Assembly (NCBI RefSeq): GCF_027913035.1
Contig: NZ_CP115775.1
Coordinates: forward strand, 1-64,000
Reading direction: 5' to 3'
Origin: Paracoccus albus
GTDB taxonomy: Bacteria > Pseudomonadota > Alphaproteobacteria > Rhodobacterales > Rhodobacteraceae
Length of the DNA: 64,000 bases
The notes below the pieces were generated by a model. It searched no databases and was not told the DNA's origin. It worked only from the letters and a program-made list of their open reading frames with translations. Both the position numbers and the translations under genes were made by a program. Of this stretch, positions 1 to 11,448 are shown piece by piece; the first letter of the stretch is position 1, and each line of letters starts with the position of its first letter.

Positions 1-250
1 GGGGGAAGTTGCATAAGATTCGGGTCTGCCACCCGATCAGATGCAGTTCGAAACCGACCGCAAAACGGTCTGTAGCTGACCAAGCAGGGGAACTGCCATC
101 CCGCTGCAAGGCAAGCGATATGCTAGCTGACCAGATCGGTCGGGCGGCCCTTTGCTGTCCTGACTGGTCGGGTGTTGGTCCCCTTTTGTCTCGTGAAGCG
201 CCCGTGCCGCCTGCTGGCCGGAATTGGGGACAAGACAAAGAGAAGATATA
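1..250. other. Non-coding leader upstream of dnaA
   Basis: This stretch has no ORF I believe. The 10-mer TAGCTGACCA occurs twice, at 73-82 and 124-133, and the second copy runs into the imperfect palindrome GACC-AGATC-GGTC (129-141). A related string, CTGACTGGTC, follows near 160. I see no DnaA box of the TTATCCACA type and no AT-rich unwinding element, so I do not call an origin. The repeats could be regulator sites in the dnaA promoter; this is inference only. Confidence 0.4.
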
Positions 251-1603
251 ATGAAAGAGCTTTGGGATAGGGCCAGTGATGCGCTGCGGGATAAAATCGG
301 AAACAACAATCACACCGCATGGATTGCACCGCTCGATCTGACCGGCATCGACTCGGACGAGGCCCGGATCACCACCCCGACGCGCTTTATTTCTGATTGG
401 GTTCAGCGCCATTATGCCGAAGCCATTCGCGATGCGCTGAATGAGGCAGGCGCAGCCGTCGGTCGGCTGAGCTTTCAGGTCTCGGCGACCGCACGCACAG
501 CGACATCCCGCAAAAGCGCTGCCGCGCAAACTGCTGCCTCCCCACGCAGCGCCGCTGAACCGGAAATGTCTGCTCCGCTGGATTCGCGTTTTACCTTCGA
601 CAATTTCGTTGTCGGCAAACCGAACGAACTGGCCCATGCCGCGGCCCGTCGTGTTGCCGAAGGTGGACCCGTTACGTTCAACCCGCTGTTTCTCTACGGG
701 GGCGTCGGTCTTGGTAAGACGCACCTGATGCACGCCATTGCGTCCGAAGTTCGTGCGCGCCGCCCTGAATCTCGGGTGCTCTATCTGTCGGCGGAACAAT
801 TCATGTATCGTTTCGTGCAAGCGTTGCGCGAACGTACGGTTATGGATTTCAAAGAGATTTTCCGTACCGTTGAAGTGCTGATGGTCGATGATGTTCAATT
901 CATCGCCGGCAAGGAATCGACGCAGGAAGAGTTTTTCCACACCTTCAATGCGCTCGTCGATCAGGGCAAACAGATTGTTATTTCGGCTGACCGCGCTCCG
1001 GGTGAGATCAAGGACCTTGAGGACCGGATCAAATCGCGTCTGCAATGCGGTCTGGTCGTCGATCTGCACCCGACGGATTATGAACTGCGCCTTGGCATCC
1101 TTCAGTCAAAAACGGATGCTTTCCGGGCCCAATATTCCGGCCTTTGCATCGAGCCCGGCGTGCTGGAGTTTCTGGCCCACAGGATCACATCGAATGTCCG
1201 CGTTCTGGAAGGCGCGTTGCAGCGTCTGTTTGCATTTGCCAGCCTCGTGGGTCGCACCATCGACATGGAACTGACGCAGGATTGCCTTGCCGATATCCTT
1301 CGCGCGTCTGACCGGAAGCTGTCGATCGAAGATATTCAGCGCCGCGTTGCCGAACATTACAATATCAAACTGGCCGATCTGGTCGGGCAGAAACGTGTCC
1401 GCACCATCGCCCGCCCGCGGCAGGTGGCCATGTATCTTGCCAAGCAGATGACCACGCGCAGTCTGCCAGAGATCGGGCGTCGCTTCGGTGGCCGCGATCA
1501 CACCACCATTATGCACGGTGTCCGCAAGATAGAAGAGCTTTGTTCGGACGATCATGGTCTGGCCGAAGATGTGCTGCTTCTTCGCCGTGCTCTGGAAGCC
1601 TGA
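251..1603 (+). CDS. dnaA: Chromosomal replication initiator DnaA
   Basis: DnaA binds the origin and melts it as an ATP-dependent filament. The 450-residue product has the usual domains: an N-terminal DnaB/self-interaction domain (about 1-80), a low-complexity Ala/Ser/Thr linker (about 80-108), and an AAA+ core with Walker A GGVGLGKT near residue 150 and Walker B VLMVDDVQF. It ends in the helix-turn-helix domain with the DnaA signature GGRDHTTIMHG. I start at ATG 251, which gives the canonical MKELWDR N terminus. An in-frame ATG at 224 would add nine unrelated residues. dnaN follows on the same strand after about 115 bases. Confidence 0.97.
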   Translation: MKELWDRASDALRDKIGNNNHTAWIAPLDLTGIDSDEARITTPTRFISDWVQRHYAEAIRDALNEAGAAVGRLSFQVSATARTATSRKSAAAQTAASPRSAAEPEMSAPLDSRFTFDNFVVGKPNELAHAAARRVAEGGPVTFNPLFLYGGVGLGKTHLMHAIASEVRARRPESRVLYLSAEQFMYRFVQALRERTVMDFKEIFRTVEVLMVDDVQFIAGKESTQEEFFHTFNALVDQGKQIVISADRAPGEIKDLEDRIKSRLQCGLVVDLHPTDYELRLGILQSKTDAFRAQYSGLCIEPGVLEFLAHRITSNVRVLEGALQRLFAFASLVGRTIDMELTQDCLADILRASDRKLSIEDIQRRVAEHYNIKLADLVGQKRVRTIARPRQVAMYLAKQMTTRSLPEIGRRFGGRDHTTIMHGVRKIEELCSDDHGLAEDVLLLRRALEA

Positions 1604-1717
1604 CACCAAGGCTTGATTCCGGACGCATTTTTAATGACATTCAGCGGACCGGCCGCTGGCCGGTATTGTTGCGCCGGATGTGCGCAGGAAAGACGCGCGC
1701 ATGACAGGGGACTGGCA

Positions 1718-2836
1718 ATGAAATTCTCGATTGAACGGGCTGATCTGGTGAAGGCCGTGGCACAGGCAGGATCTGTCGTGGAACGTCGGCATACGATCCC
1801 GATTCTCGCCAATGTGCAGATCGAAGCGACACCCGATGGCGTCAGCTTCCGCGCGACCGATCTGGACACCGAAGTTATCGACCGCACTGCGGCGCATGTC
1901 GAACGTCCGGGCTCGACGACTGTATCGGCGCAGATGCTGAACGAAATCTCGCGCAAGCTTCCTGACGGCTCGCTGGTGACGATTGCGGTAGATGGCGCGA
2001 ATGAGCGGCTGACGGTGCAGGCCGGGCGGTCGAACTTTACGCTGGCGACTTTGCCGTCAGAAGATTTTCCCGTGATGGCAAATGCCGAATATTCCGCCAA
2101 TTTCGCTGCCCCGGCCCCGGTATTGCGCCGTCTTTTCGACAAGGCGAAATTCGCGATCTCCAACGAAGAGACGCGCTATTACCTGAACGGCGTCTATATG
2201 CATGTCGCCGATTCCGAAGACGGTAAGGCGCTGCGCTGTGTGGCGACAGATGGTCACCGGCTGGCACGGATTGACGCGCCGCTGCCTGATGGTGCTGCCG
2301 ACATGCCGGGTGTCATCGTGCCGAAGAAAACGGTCGCCGAGCTGCGTAAGCTTCTGGATGACGATGATCAGCAGATCGCCGTTTCAGTGAGTGAGACAAA
2401 AGTGCGGTTTGCCACGCCGAATATCACGCTGACATCGAAGGTCATCGACGGCACTTTCCCGGACTACACGCGCGTGATTCCGATGGGAAACACCCGCAAG
2501 ATGGAAGTGGACGCCAATGATTTCGCCCGTGCGGTGGATCGTGTGGCCACCGTTAGCAGCGAACGTTCGCGGGCGGTCAAGCTCGCACTGGAGCTTGATC
2601 GTCTGGTGCTTTCCGTCAACGCGCCGGATTCCGGCACGGCGGATGAAGAACTTGCCGTGGCATATGGTGATGACCCGCTGGAAATCGGTTTCAACGCGAA
2701 ATACCTGCAAGAGATTGCTGCGCAGGTGGATCGTGAAAATGCCGTGTTCATGTTCAACGGCTCGGGCGATGCAGCGCTGATCCGCGAAGGCAGCGACAGC
2801 TCTGCCGTCTATGTCGTCATGCCGATGCGCGTGTGA
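1718..2836 (+). CDS. dnaN: DNA polymerase III beta sliding clamp
   Basis: The beta clamp is the ring that tethers DNA polymerase III to DNA. The 372-residue product begins MKFSIERADLVKAV and shows the three repeated clamp domains, including RCVATDGHRLA in the middle and the conserved C terminus YVVMPMRV. An upstream in-frame ATG at 1613 would add 35 residues unlike the family, so I use ATG 1718, which follows the purine-rich ACAGGGGAC. Its stop codon overlaps the GTG start of recF by four bases, so the two genes are translationally coupled in the dnaA-dnaN-recF order. Confidence 0.97.
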   Translation: MKFSIERADLVKAVAQAGSVVERRHTIPILANVQIEATPDGVSFRATDLDTEVIDRTAAHVERPGSTTVSAQMLNEISRKLPDGSLVTIAVDGANERLTVQAGRSNFTLATLPSEDFPVMANAEYSANFAAPAPVLRRLFDKAKFAISNEETRYYLNGVYMHVADSEDGKALRCVATDGHRLARIDAPLPDGAADMPGVIVPKKTVAELRKLLDDDDQQIAVSVSETKVRFATPNITLTSKVIDGTFPDYTRVIPMGNTRKMEVDANDFARAVDRVATVSSERSRAVKLALELDRLVLSVNAPDSGTADEELAVAYGDDPLEIGFNAKYLQEIAAQVDRENAVFMFNGSGDAALIREGSDSSAVYVVMPMRV

Positions 2837-3909
2837 TCCTGTCCCGGCTGACGCTGTCGCAGTTTCGGTCCTGGCCGCGGTTAGAGCTTGATCTCGACGC
2901 GCGGCCATTGGCTTTTTATGGGCCGAACGGGGCGGGCAAGACCAATATTATCGAAGCAGTGTCCATGCTGTCGCCCGGGCGCGGAATGCGCGGCGCGGTG
3001 CCGGGCGATCAGGCGCGTCAGGGTGTTGATGCGGGGTGGCGCATCCGGGCAGCCGCCGGCGATGATGAGATTGAGACATCTGCCCTTCCCCGCGCCAACA
3101 GAACTGTCAGCATTAACGAAAAGAATACGCCGCAAATCGCGCTCGGCCAGATATTGCGGCTGATCTGGCTGACGCCCGCCATGGACCGGCTCTGGATCGA
3201 AGCGCCCGAAGGCAGGCGCAAATTTCTGGACCGGATGACGCTGTCATTTCACCCGGATCATGCCAGCCTGTCGCTGTCCTATGACAAAGCGATGCGCGAA
3301 CGAAACCGCCTGCTGCGCGAACAGGTGACCGATCCCGGCTGGTATCGCGCGCTTGAAGGGCAAATGGCAGAGGCGGGCGCGAAGATCACGCAGAACCGCC
3401 TTGCGGCAATCAAAGCGATCATGGCTGCGCAGACATGCGACAGCGATTTTCCGGCAGCGCAGCTGAGCCTGTTGCCGGGTGAGGGCTTCGCCGATGATCC
3501 CAATGCGAACGACATCGCAGGCCGGCTGGAAACTATGCGCGCTAGGGACCTTGCCGCAGGGCGAAGCCTGTCCGGCCCTCATCGCGCGGATCTGGGCGCG
3601 ATTTGGGGACCGCAGGACATGCCGGCCGCGCTGTCATCGACCGGCGAGCAGAAGGCGCTGTTGCTGTCCATGATCCTCGCCAATGCAACGGCACTGGAGG
3701 GTCAGCCCGTGGTGCTGCTGCTTGATGAGGTGGCGGCCCATCTGGATGCCGACAGGCGTGCCGCGCTTTACGACAGGATCACGGCGTTGAACGCACAGAC
3801 CATGCTGACCGGGACAGGCCCGGAACTGTTCAGCGCATTTGGTCCCCGCGCCCGGCATATTTCCGTCAGCAGAAGCGACGGCGCGTCGCGGGCAGACGAA
3901 GCATCCTGA
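2833..3909 (+). CDS. recF: DNA replication and repair protein RecF
   Basis: RecF is an SMC-like ATPase that loads RecA at gaps with RecO and RecR. The 358-residue product has Walker A GPNGAGKTN near residue 30, an ABC-type signature STGEQKALLLSMI near 275 and Walker B VVLLLDEVAAHLD near 295. The start is GTG 2833, inside the dnaN stop region (four-base overlap). The gene ends with TGA at 3907-3909 and directly abuts the stop codon of the convergent phospholipase D-like gene, with no spacer. gyrB, which often follows recF in this family, lies 1.7 kb away beyond that gene. Confidence 0.95.
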   Translation: MILSRLTLSQFRSWPRLELDLDARPLAFYGPNGAGKTNIIEAVSMLSPGRGMRGAVPGDQARQGVDAGWRIRAAAGDDEIETSALPRANRTVSINEKNTPQIALGQILRLIWLTPAMDRLWIEAPEGRRKFLDRMTLSFHPDHASLSLSYDKAMRERNRLLREQVTDPGWYRALEGQMAEAGAKITQNRLAAIKAIMAAQTCDSDFPAAQLSLLPGEGFADDPNANDIAGRLETMRARDLAAGRSLSGPHRADLGAIWGPQDMPAALSSTGEQKALLLSMILANATALEGQPVVLLLDEVAAHLDADRRAALYDRITALNAQTMLTGTGPELFSAFGPRARHISVSRSDGASRADEAS

Positions 3910-5454
3910 CTAGAGCAGCCACTCAATCGGCAGCAGATTCAGAACATAGACGGCGACCCGGTTGCCCAGCCCAAGGCCCGGTTCATGTTCGATCAATGCC
4001 TCGCCCCCATCGGCTTGCGGATCGCGCCACAGCATTTTGCCGTCGCGCAGGATCGGTTGGTAACTGCGTCCGACAAGGTCGTTGTTCATCAGGTCGCTGC
4101 CGCCCGTGGCGATTTCGGCGCTTTCGATCAGGAAGCCCATTTCGCAATTCAGCGCGGCCGAACGTGGGTCAAAGTTGAAAGAGCCGATAAAGACGCGCAG
4201 ATCGTCGGCAGCAAATGTCTTGGCGTGAAGGCTGGCACCGGACGAACCGAACGGACCCATCGGATCGTGAGGTTGATCGCCGTCCTCCGCAGGTTTCAAT
4301 TCATACAGGTTGACGCCAGCTTCCAGAAGCTCTCGGCGGTACTTGACGTATCCTGCATGAACCATCGGCACATCGGTCGCCTGCCAGGAGTTTGTGAGGA
4401 TGTTCACCTCTACCCCCTTGCTCGCTAGCGCGGCGAATTGCTGGCTTCCGTTCTTGCCTGGCACGAAATAGGCCGAGATCAGATCAAGGCGTTTCTGAAC
4501 GTCACCCAGAATGTCGGCAAGCCTGAAGATCATCAGTTTATCCCGGTCAACCTCTCCGACCCCTTTAAGGGGATCGTCGGCGACAACGCTGACATCGGTC
4601 CAGACGAGCGGTGGACGTTCGCCGCGCGCGAGTTCGGCAGCAACTGTCGCGGTCATGTCCGAAATGGCTTGCCCAACATCGGAATTACGAGCTGCTTCGA
4701 CCGCGTTGTCAAATGCGGCCATGTCACCGCTGCCGGAAATGACCTGATCGAGCGCCAGGACCGGGGCAGAGTTCCAGTACTCATCGAAGATCGCAGCAGT
4801 GTCCGTCACGACCGAACCGACACCCAGCACATCGAGGTCAAGATATGCAGGCGCTTCGCCGACTTCGAAATATTCATTGCCAATATTGCGACCGCCGACG
4901 ATTGCAGCGGCGCCGTCAACGATGAAAGCCTTGTTGTGCATCCTGCGGTTCATGCGCAGCGGATAGAGCGCGTATCCCAGCAGTTTCGGATTGCGAACGG
5001 TCGAGGGATTGAACAGCCGAACGGAAAAATTTTCCTGCGCGTGCATTGCAGCCAGCATGTCGTCCATTCCGGCAATGCCATTGTCATCGAGCAGCAGTCT
5101 GACACGGACACCACGGGCCGCTGCCTCTTTCAGGGCATTCATCAGCAGCAAGCCGGTCTCATCATCGTGCCAGATGTAATACATGACGTCGATTGATCGT
5201 TCGGCGCCACCGGCAAGCGCCATGCGGCTGAGAAATGCCGTTCGCCCGTCAGGCAATGGATTCACGCCGCTTTGACCAGGATGATCTGACTGCGCGGCCA
5301 GAGCCTCGGGGCCAAGACGTGTTTCAGGATCAAAGGGGATTACATGCTCGGTCGGTCGTCCCTCGGTCGAGGGAACGGACCAGATCATTCTGCCGACAAG
5401 CCAAAGTGCGACCAGACCAAGGATCACGATAAGAATCATCTTTAACCACCGCAT
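3910..5454 (-). CDS. Phospholipase D-like protein, ClsC/cardiolipin synthase type
   Basis: This is a PLD-superfamily enzyme, probably a membrane phosphatidyl transferase such as cardiolipin synthase C. The 514-residue product starts with one membrane helix (residues 6-24). It has two HKD motifs: MHNKAFIVDGAAAIVGGRN with H173, K175 and D180, and LHAKTFAADDLRVFIGSFN in the C-terminal half. Two HKD motifs in one chain form a single active site in this family. ATG 5452-5454 (MRWLKMILIV) is preceded by an AGGGGC Shine-Dalgarno; an upstream start would add 21 residues. The substrate is not fixed by sequence. The gene sits between recF and gyrB on the opposite strand, an unusual position. Confidence 0.85.
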   Translation of the reverse strand: MRWLKMILIVILGLVALWLVGRMIWSVPSTEGRPTEHVIPFDPETRLGPEALAAQSDHPGQSGVNPLPDGRTAFLSRMALAGGAERSIDVMYYIWHDDETGLLLMNALKEAAARGVRVRLLLDDNGIAGMDDMLAAMHAQENFSVRLFNPSTVRNPKLLGYALYPLRMNRRMHNKAFIVDGAAAIVGGRNIGNEYFEVGEAPAYLDLDVLGVGSVVTDTAAIFDEYWNSAPVLALDQVISGSGDMAAFDNAVEAARNSDVGQAISDMTATVAAELARGERPPLVWTDVSVVADDPLKGVGEVDRDKLMIFRLADILGDVQKRLDLISAYFVPGKNGSQQFAALASKGVEVNILTNSWQATDVPMVHAGYVKYRRELLEAGVNLYELKPAEDGDQPHDPMGPFGSSGASLHAKTFAADDLRVFIGSFNFDPRSAALNCEMGFLIESAEIATGGSDLMNNDLVGRSYQPILRDGKMLWRDPQADGGEALIEHEPGLGLGNRVAVYVLNLLPIEWLL

Positions 5455-5607
5455 AGTTGCCCCTGATTGAACGCTAGCCACTCCGACTGTTTCAGCCGCA
5501 ATCCGGCACCTGTGCAAGGGGCGGCTGCATTTCGCCGTTTTGCCACGAAATACAGTGTGTTTCCCGTGACTTTACCTTCGTGAATGACTATATGATGTGC
5601 AGAATAA

Positions 5608-8058
<2,451 letters not shown>

Positions 8059-8094
8059 TCCGTTCGGTTGTCGATATTGCCCGCGCAATAGCGT

Positions 8095-8127
8095 GGCAAT
8101 CCTGCCGCAGGTTGCGGCGGGATTGCC
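8095..8127 (+). terminator. Long hairpin after gyrB
   Basis: The outer arms GGCAATCC and GGATTGCC enclose an inner stem GCCGC/GCGGC with the loop AGGTT. It lies 37 bases after the gyrB stop. There is no following T tract, so it may be a weak terminator or an mRNA-stabilising 3' hairpin. Confidence 0.55.
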
Positions 8128-8232
8128 GGTTGAGCGGCCACTCTGGATAGGTCGATTGCTGCAATTGCAACTTGGCAATATAGCTCAGCCTATCATTCAC
8201 CGAGACCGACATCTCTGATCGTGGAGTTAACG

Positions 8233-8988
8233 ATGAAATCGTCCTCTTTTTATCTGCCTTTTGCAATTGCGTTGGCCGCAGTCACTTCCGCTGGCGCCGG
8301 TGGCTACACCGCTCCAACAGTTGAAACTCCTATTGAGGTTCTGCCCACGCCCGTCGCTCCGCTGACGTGGCAGGGTGCCTATGTCGGCGGCACGCTGGGT
8401 TATGCTTTTGGCGGCGACGACGAGGTCGGTATCGGTCAGGGCGATACGCGTCATTACACAACGCTGGACGATAAACTGGAACTCAGCGGCGTGAACTATG
8501 GTCTGCGCCTTGGTTTCCGCGGTCAGCGCAATATCGATGAGCGCTTCGACTGGGTTTTTGCAGGCGAACTTGGCTATGAAGCCGGCAGCATTGAGGACAA
8601 AGTTTCGGACGGCATCTATACCGCCAAGTCCGAGATCAACAGCGTGCTGGCGCTGCGCATCAAATCCGGTGTGCTGAACGCTGCCAAGGATACATGGTTC
8701 TACGGCATCGCTGGCGTCGGCAAGGTCGATTTCGATTATTCGGTCACGGGCGGAAGTGCCGTAGCCGGGGCAGCCGGGGCGGTCAATATCGACAAGGAAG
8801 GCCAATCGGCAACGGGTTACATCCTTGGTCTGGGTGTCGAGCGTAAGATGAATGAGCGTCTGTCGCTGACGGGCGAGTGGGAATACCACAACTATGGCAA
8901 AGAGCATCTTGAAGATGTGGCTGGCCGTTCGACCGAGGCGACGCCTGATTGGCACCAGATCAAGATCGGTCTGAACTACCAGTTCTGA
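8233..8988 (+). CDS. Outer-membrane beta-barrel protein (Omp25/OmpA-barrel-like)
   Basis: The 251-residue product is predicted to be exported to the outer membrane. It begins with a Sec signal peptide (MKSSSFYLPFAIALAAVTSAGA), followed by a short Pro-rich linker and alternating beta strands such as GAYVGGTLGYAFGG and YILGLGVERKM, and ends in GLNYQF, the terminal aromatic typical of barrel proteins. It fits the small eight-stranded OMP family. I choose ATG 8233 because GGAG at 8222-8225 stands at the right distance; the in-frame GTG at 8221 contains that site. It is monocistronic, with a strong terminator just downstream. No specific ligand can be inferred. Confidence 0.82.
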   Translation: MKSSSFYLPFAIALAAVTSAGAGGYTAPTVETPIEVLPTPVAPLTWQGAYVGGTLGYAFGGDDEVGIGQGDTRHYTTLDDKLELSGVNYGLRLGFRGQRNIDERFDWVFAGELGYEAGSIEDKVSDGIYTAKSEINSVLALRIKSGVLNAAKDTWFYGIAGVGKVDFDYSVTGGSAVAGAAGAVNIDKEGQSATGYILGLGVERKMNERLSLTGEWEYHNYGKEHLEDVAGRSTEATPDWHQIKIGLNYQF

Positions 8989-9007
8989 GTTCGACCAACC
9001 TTTTCAG

Positions 9008-9038
9008 GGGCCGCGCATCACCTTGCGCGGCCCTTTTT
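9008..9038 (+). terminator. Rho-independent terminator after the OMP gene
   Basis: The 9-bp stem GGGCCGCGC/GCGCGGCCC has an 8-base loop and is followed by five T residues. It begins 20 bases after the stop of the barrel protein. Its T tract touches the last codon of the convergent regulator gene. Confidence 0.93.
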
Positions 9039-9780
9039 AATTGGCGTTTTCATTCAACCCGTGCGCTCGCGCATTTTGCATAGGGCATGGTTCGGGGAGA
9101 TTGCGCATCCGCTCAACATATTCGCGCATCAGCCTGATGCGATGGGGCCGGAAGCTGCGGCCGGTCAGCTTTGCGCTGATGATGCGGTTGCAGTGAAACA
9201 AGCGATAGTCCTCGCGCATGTTGCACCAAGCCAGCAGCAATAGAGCATTCTCGGAATAGGACATCCCAATGGGCCGGATCTCGCGCTCCGTAACCTGATC
9301 GCTCAGATCGCGATAGCAGAGCCAGATCTCCTCCTCCCGCCAGCAGGCGTCGCGCAGAATTGCCATATCAATGGTCGGTCGCGCACGCTCGGTTGCCGCC
9401 GCAAAGCCGCGCAGCGCGACATGCGCGGCCTGAAGGGCCTGCCGCTCTGGCAGGGTCGCCACGATACGTGCAAGCGCGTTGCGGGCTGCGTCTATCAATT
9501 CGGCATCTGCGACGCGCGGCAGGGCGTCTATCGCAAGGCGCAGGGCCTCGATTTCAAGCCGAGAGAAACTTTGCGGGGGCAAGGCGGGGTCTTCTGTCAG
9601 CGTGTAGCCAAGGCCTGCCTCACCGTCGATCAACGCGCCACCCGCACGCAGTGTGGCGATGTCGCGGTATAGCTGGCGCAAGCTGACGCCGGTTTCACTG
9701 GCCAGCCTTGCGGCAGTCACCGGAGCGGGCAACCGGCGCAGCGTATCCATCAGTCTCATCAGCCGGTCGGTGCGTGCCAT
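9037..9780 (-). CDS. YafY/DeoR-type HTH transcriptional regulator with WYL domain
   Basis: The 247-residue product is a DNA-binding regulator. The N-terminal winged helix-turn-helix (about 5-60, with VTAARLASETGVSLRQLYRDI) is followed by a WYL sensory domain (about 130-215, with REIRPIGMSYSENALLLLAW). WYL domains often bind small ligands or nucleic acid. The gene is divergent from a glutathione S-transferase gene with only 62 bases between the starts, so local control of that gene is the natural inference. Its stop codon lies in the T tract of the convergent OMP terminator. Confidence 0.87.
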   Translation of the reverse strand: MARTDRLMRLMDTLRRLPAPVTAARLASETGVSLRQLYRDIATLRAGGALIDGEAGLGYTLTEDPALPPQSFSRLEIEALRLAIDALPRVADAELIDAARNALARIVATLPERQALQAAHVALRGFAAATERARPTIDMAILRDACWREEEIWLCYRDLSDQVTEREIRPIGMSYSENALLLLAWCNMREDYRLFHCNRIISAKLTGRSFRPHRIRLMREYVERMRNLPEPCPMQNARAHGLNENAN

Positions 9781-9842
9781 GCTGTCACATTCTGTCAGGG
9801 ACGATCAATCATAACTGCCGCATCGAAATACAGGAGTCCACA

Positions 9843-10430
9843 ATGCTGACGCTTTATCACGCCCCCAAATCCCGCTCGACCTCGGTCGTGCAGTTGCTGC
9901 ACGAACTTGGTGTCACGGATCAGGTAAAGACCGAAATCGTGACCATTCCCCGGCCGGACGGATCGGGTGGGCCTGACCCGAAGAACCCGCACCCGGAAGG
10001 CAAGGTGCCCTATCTGACGGACGGCGACGATTTCGTGCGTGAGCGTGCGGCAATCGTCCTTTACCTGACGGATCGGTTTCCGGGTGCCGGACTTGGCCGG
10101 TCGGTTGGTGACCCGCAGCGCGGCGCTTATCTGTCGTGGCTGGTCTGGTATCAGGGCGTGCTGGAGCCGGTGACGATTATCAACTGGGCCGGTGTCGGCC
10201 ACCCCGCCATTTCTGCCTCACTACGCGACTACGATACCGCGATCCAGCGGCTGGACGAGGTGCTGAGCAAGCAACCCTATCTGCTGGGGGAGGATTACAG
10301 CGCGGCCGATCTTCTGTGCTCTGGCCCATTCGCGTGGGTCGCGGACCAGATGAAGGTCACGCCAGCAATCACGGATTGGGTCGCGCGCTGTCAGGACCGT
10401 GACGCGGTGCGGCAGGTTGGCGAGGGCTGA
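9843..10430 (+). CDS. Glutathione S-transferase family protein
   Basis: The 195-residue product has a thioredoxin-fold N-terminal domain (MLTLYHAPKSRSTSVVQLL, with the cis-Pro region GKVPYLTDGD and the glutathione gamma-Glu contact ERAAIVLYL) and an all-alpha C-terminal domain ending near residue 190 (LGEDYSAADLLCSGPF). It probably conjugates or reduces electrophiles in the cytoplasm; the substrate is unknown. I start at ATG 9843 after ACAGGAG; the longer frame from 9708 lies inside the divergent regulator. Its 3' end overlaps the convergent exporter gene by 62 bases. Confidence 0.88.
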   Translation: MLTLYHAPKSRSTSVVQLLHELGVTDQVKTEIVTIPRPDGSGGPDPKNPHPEGKVPYLTDGDDFVRERAAIVLYLTDRFPGAGLGRSVGDPQRGAYLSWLVWYQGVLEPVTIINWAGVGHPAISASLRDYDTAIQRLDEVLSKQPYLLGEDYSAADLLCSGPFAWVADQMKVTPAITDWVARCQDRDAVRQVGEG

Positions 10431-11304
10431 CGCCGCTGACCGGCAGGCGGGCGACTTGCACAAGCAGAATGCCCGCCGCCACGATGACCGCGCCGAGTAC
10501 ATCGCTGAGTCCGAAACGCTCGCCAAGAAACAGCGCCGCGATGGTCACGCCGAAGATCGGTGACAGAAAGTGGAATGTGGCGGCGCGCGTGGCACCGATG
10601 CGGCCGACCAGAAGAAACCAGATGAATGTCGCGGCGATCCCCGGTGCCAGAACCGTGTAGATGAATGCGAATACCAGCTTCCAGCTCCACTCTATCGGTT
10701 GGCCCCATTCGGTGATTGCCGCCGGGACGGCCAGCACAATTGCGCCAACCGCCATTTGCATTGCAACGATCATCATCATGTTGCGGCTTCCACCTGCGCC
10801 CCGTGCAACCAGGGTCGCAATCGTCAGTGCTACAACGGCGATAAGGGCCAGCGATGTGCCATACAGATCCAGCCCGTGTTGAAGGCGTACGCCCATGACC
10901 ATGCCGACCCCCAGCATCCCAAGGATCAGGCCAAGAATGGCCATCGGCCGCAGCCGCTCACCCAGCCAGACCCACCCAAATAGCGCCACCAGCAGTGGCA
11001 TCATGGATGCGATAATTGCTGCGGCAGAGGCTTCGATGGTTCGCATTGCGACCCAGTTCAGCCCCAGATACAGCGCGTTCTGCATGATGCCGAAGATGAT
11101 GACGACGCGCCACTCGTTGCGGCTGAGCTTCCAGCTTTGTCCCATCGCACGGGCGAGAGCGATGCCGATCAGGGCCGACAGCGTAAAACGGATAACAAGT
11201 GCCGTTATCGGAGGGGCAGCCACGACGATAACGCGCGTCGAGGTAAAGGCGGATGCCCACATCAGGGCAAATGCGAGCCCCATCGCAATTGATTTGAAAT
11301 CCAT
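10369..11304 (-). CDS. EamA/DMT-superfamily transporter
   Basis: The 311-residue inner-membrane protein has about ten hydrophobic helices in two repeated EamA halves, with the usual motif near residue 20 (FALMWASAFTSTRVIV) and a second half ending FGLSDVLGAVIVAAGILLV. The family exports amino acids, metabolites or drugs; the substrate cannot be read from sequence. I start at ATG 11304 (MDFKSIAMGLAF), removing 14 charged residues from the longest frame. The last 62 bases overlap the 3' end of the convergent GST gene. Confidence 0.85.
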   Translation of the reverse strand: MDFKSIAMGLAFALMWASAFTSTRVIVVAAPPITALVIRFTLSALIGIALARAMGQSWKLSRNEWRVVIIFGIMQNALYLGLNWVAMRTIEASAAAIIASMMPLLVALFGWVWLGERLRPMAILGLILGMLGVGMVMGVRLQHGLDLYGTSLALIAVVALTIATLVARGAGGSRNMMMIVAMQMAVGAIVLAVPAAITEWGQPIEWSWKLVFAFIYTVLAPGIAATFIWFLLVGRIGATRAATFHFLSPIFGVTIAALFLGERFGLSDVLGAVIVAAGILLVQVARLPVSGVSPRQPAAPRHGPDSARPNP

Positions 11305-11382
11305 GCCGCACCTGCTTCGATCGCGGCGACGATAGCCTTCTGGCATTCCGGGGGCCAGCCTGACAAGCGCTGTCGTTCCAAT

Positions 11383-11406
11383 AAAAAGGCCGCCGGGGTG
11401 GCGGCC
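11383..11406 (-). terminator. Rho-independent terminator after the HU gene
   Basis: On the minus strand the stem GGCCGCC/GGCGGCC with a 5-base loop is followed by five T residues. It lies about 42 bases beyond the stop of the HU gene. Confidence 0.92.
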
Positions 11407-11448
11407 AGTTCGTTCTTTTTTACATCGCCCTCCCTGTCGGGCGACGGA

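Noticed and set aside
1..250. Possible chromosomal origin next to dnaA
   Set aside because: No DnaA-box cluster or AT-rich unwinding region is visible, and alphaproteobacterial origins are often not at dnaA.
8170..8200. tRNA-like string ATAGCTCAG after gyrB
   Set aside because: Only the D-arm-like string is present; no acceptor, anticodon or T arm can be folded.
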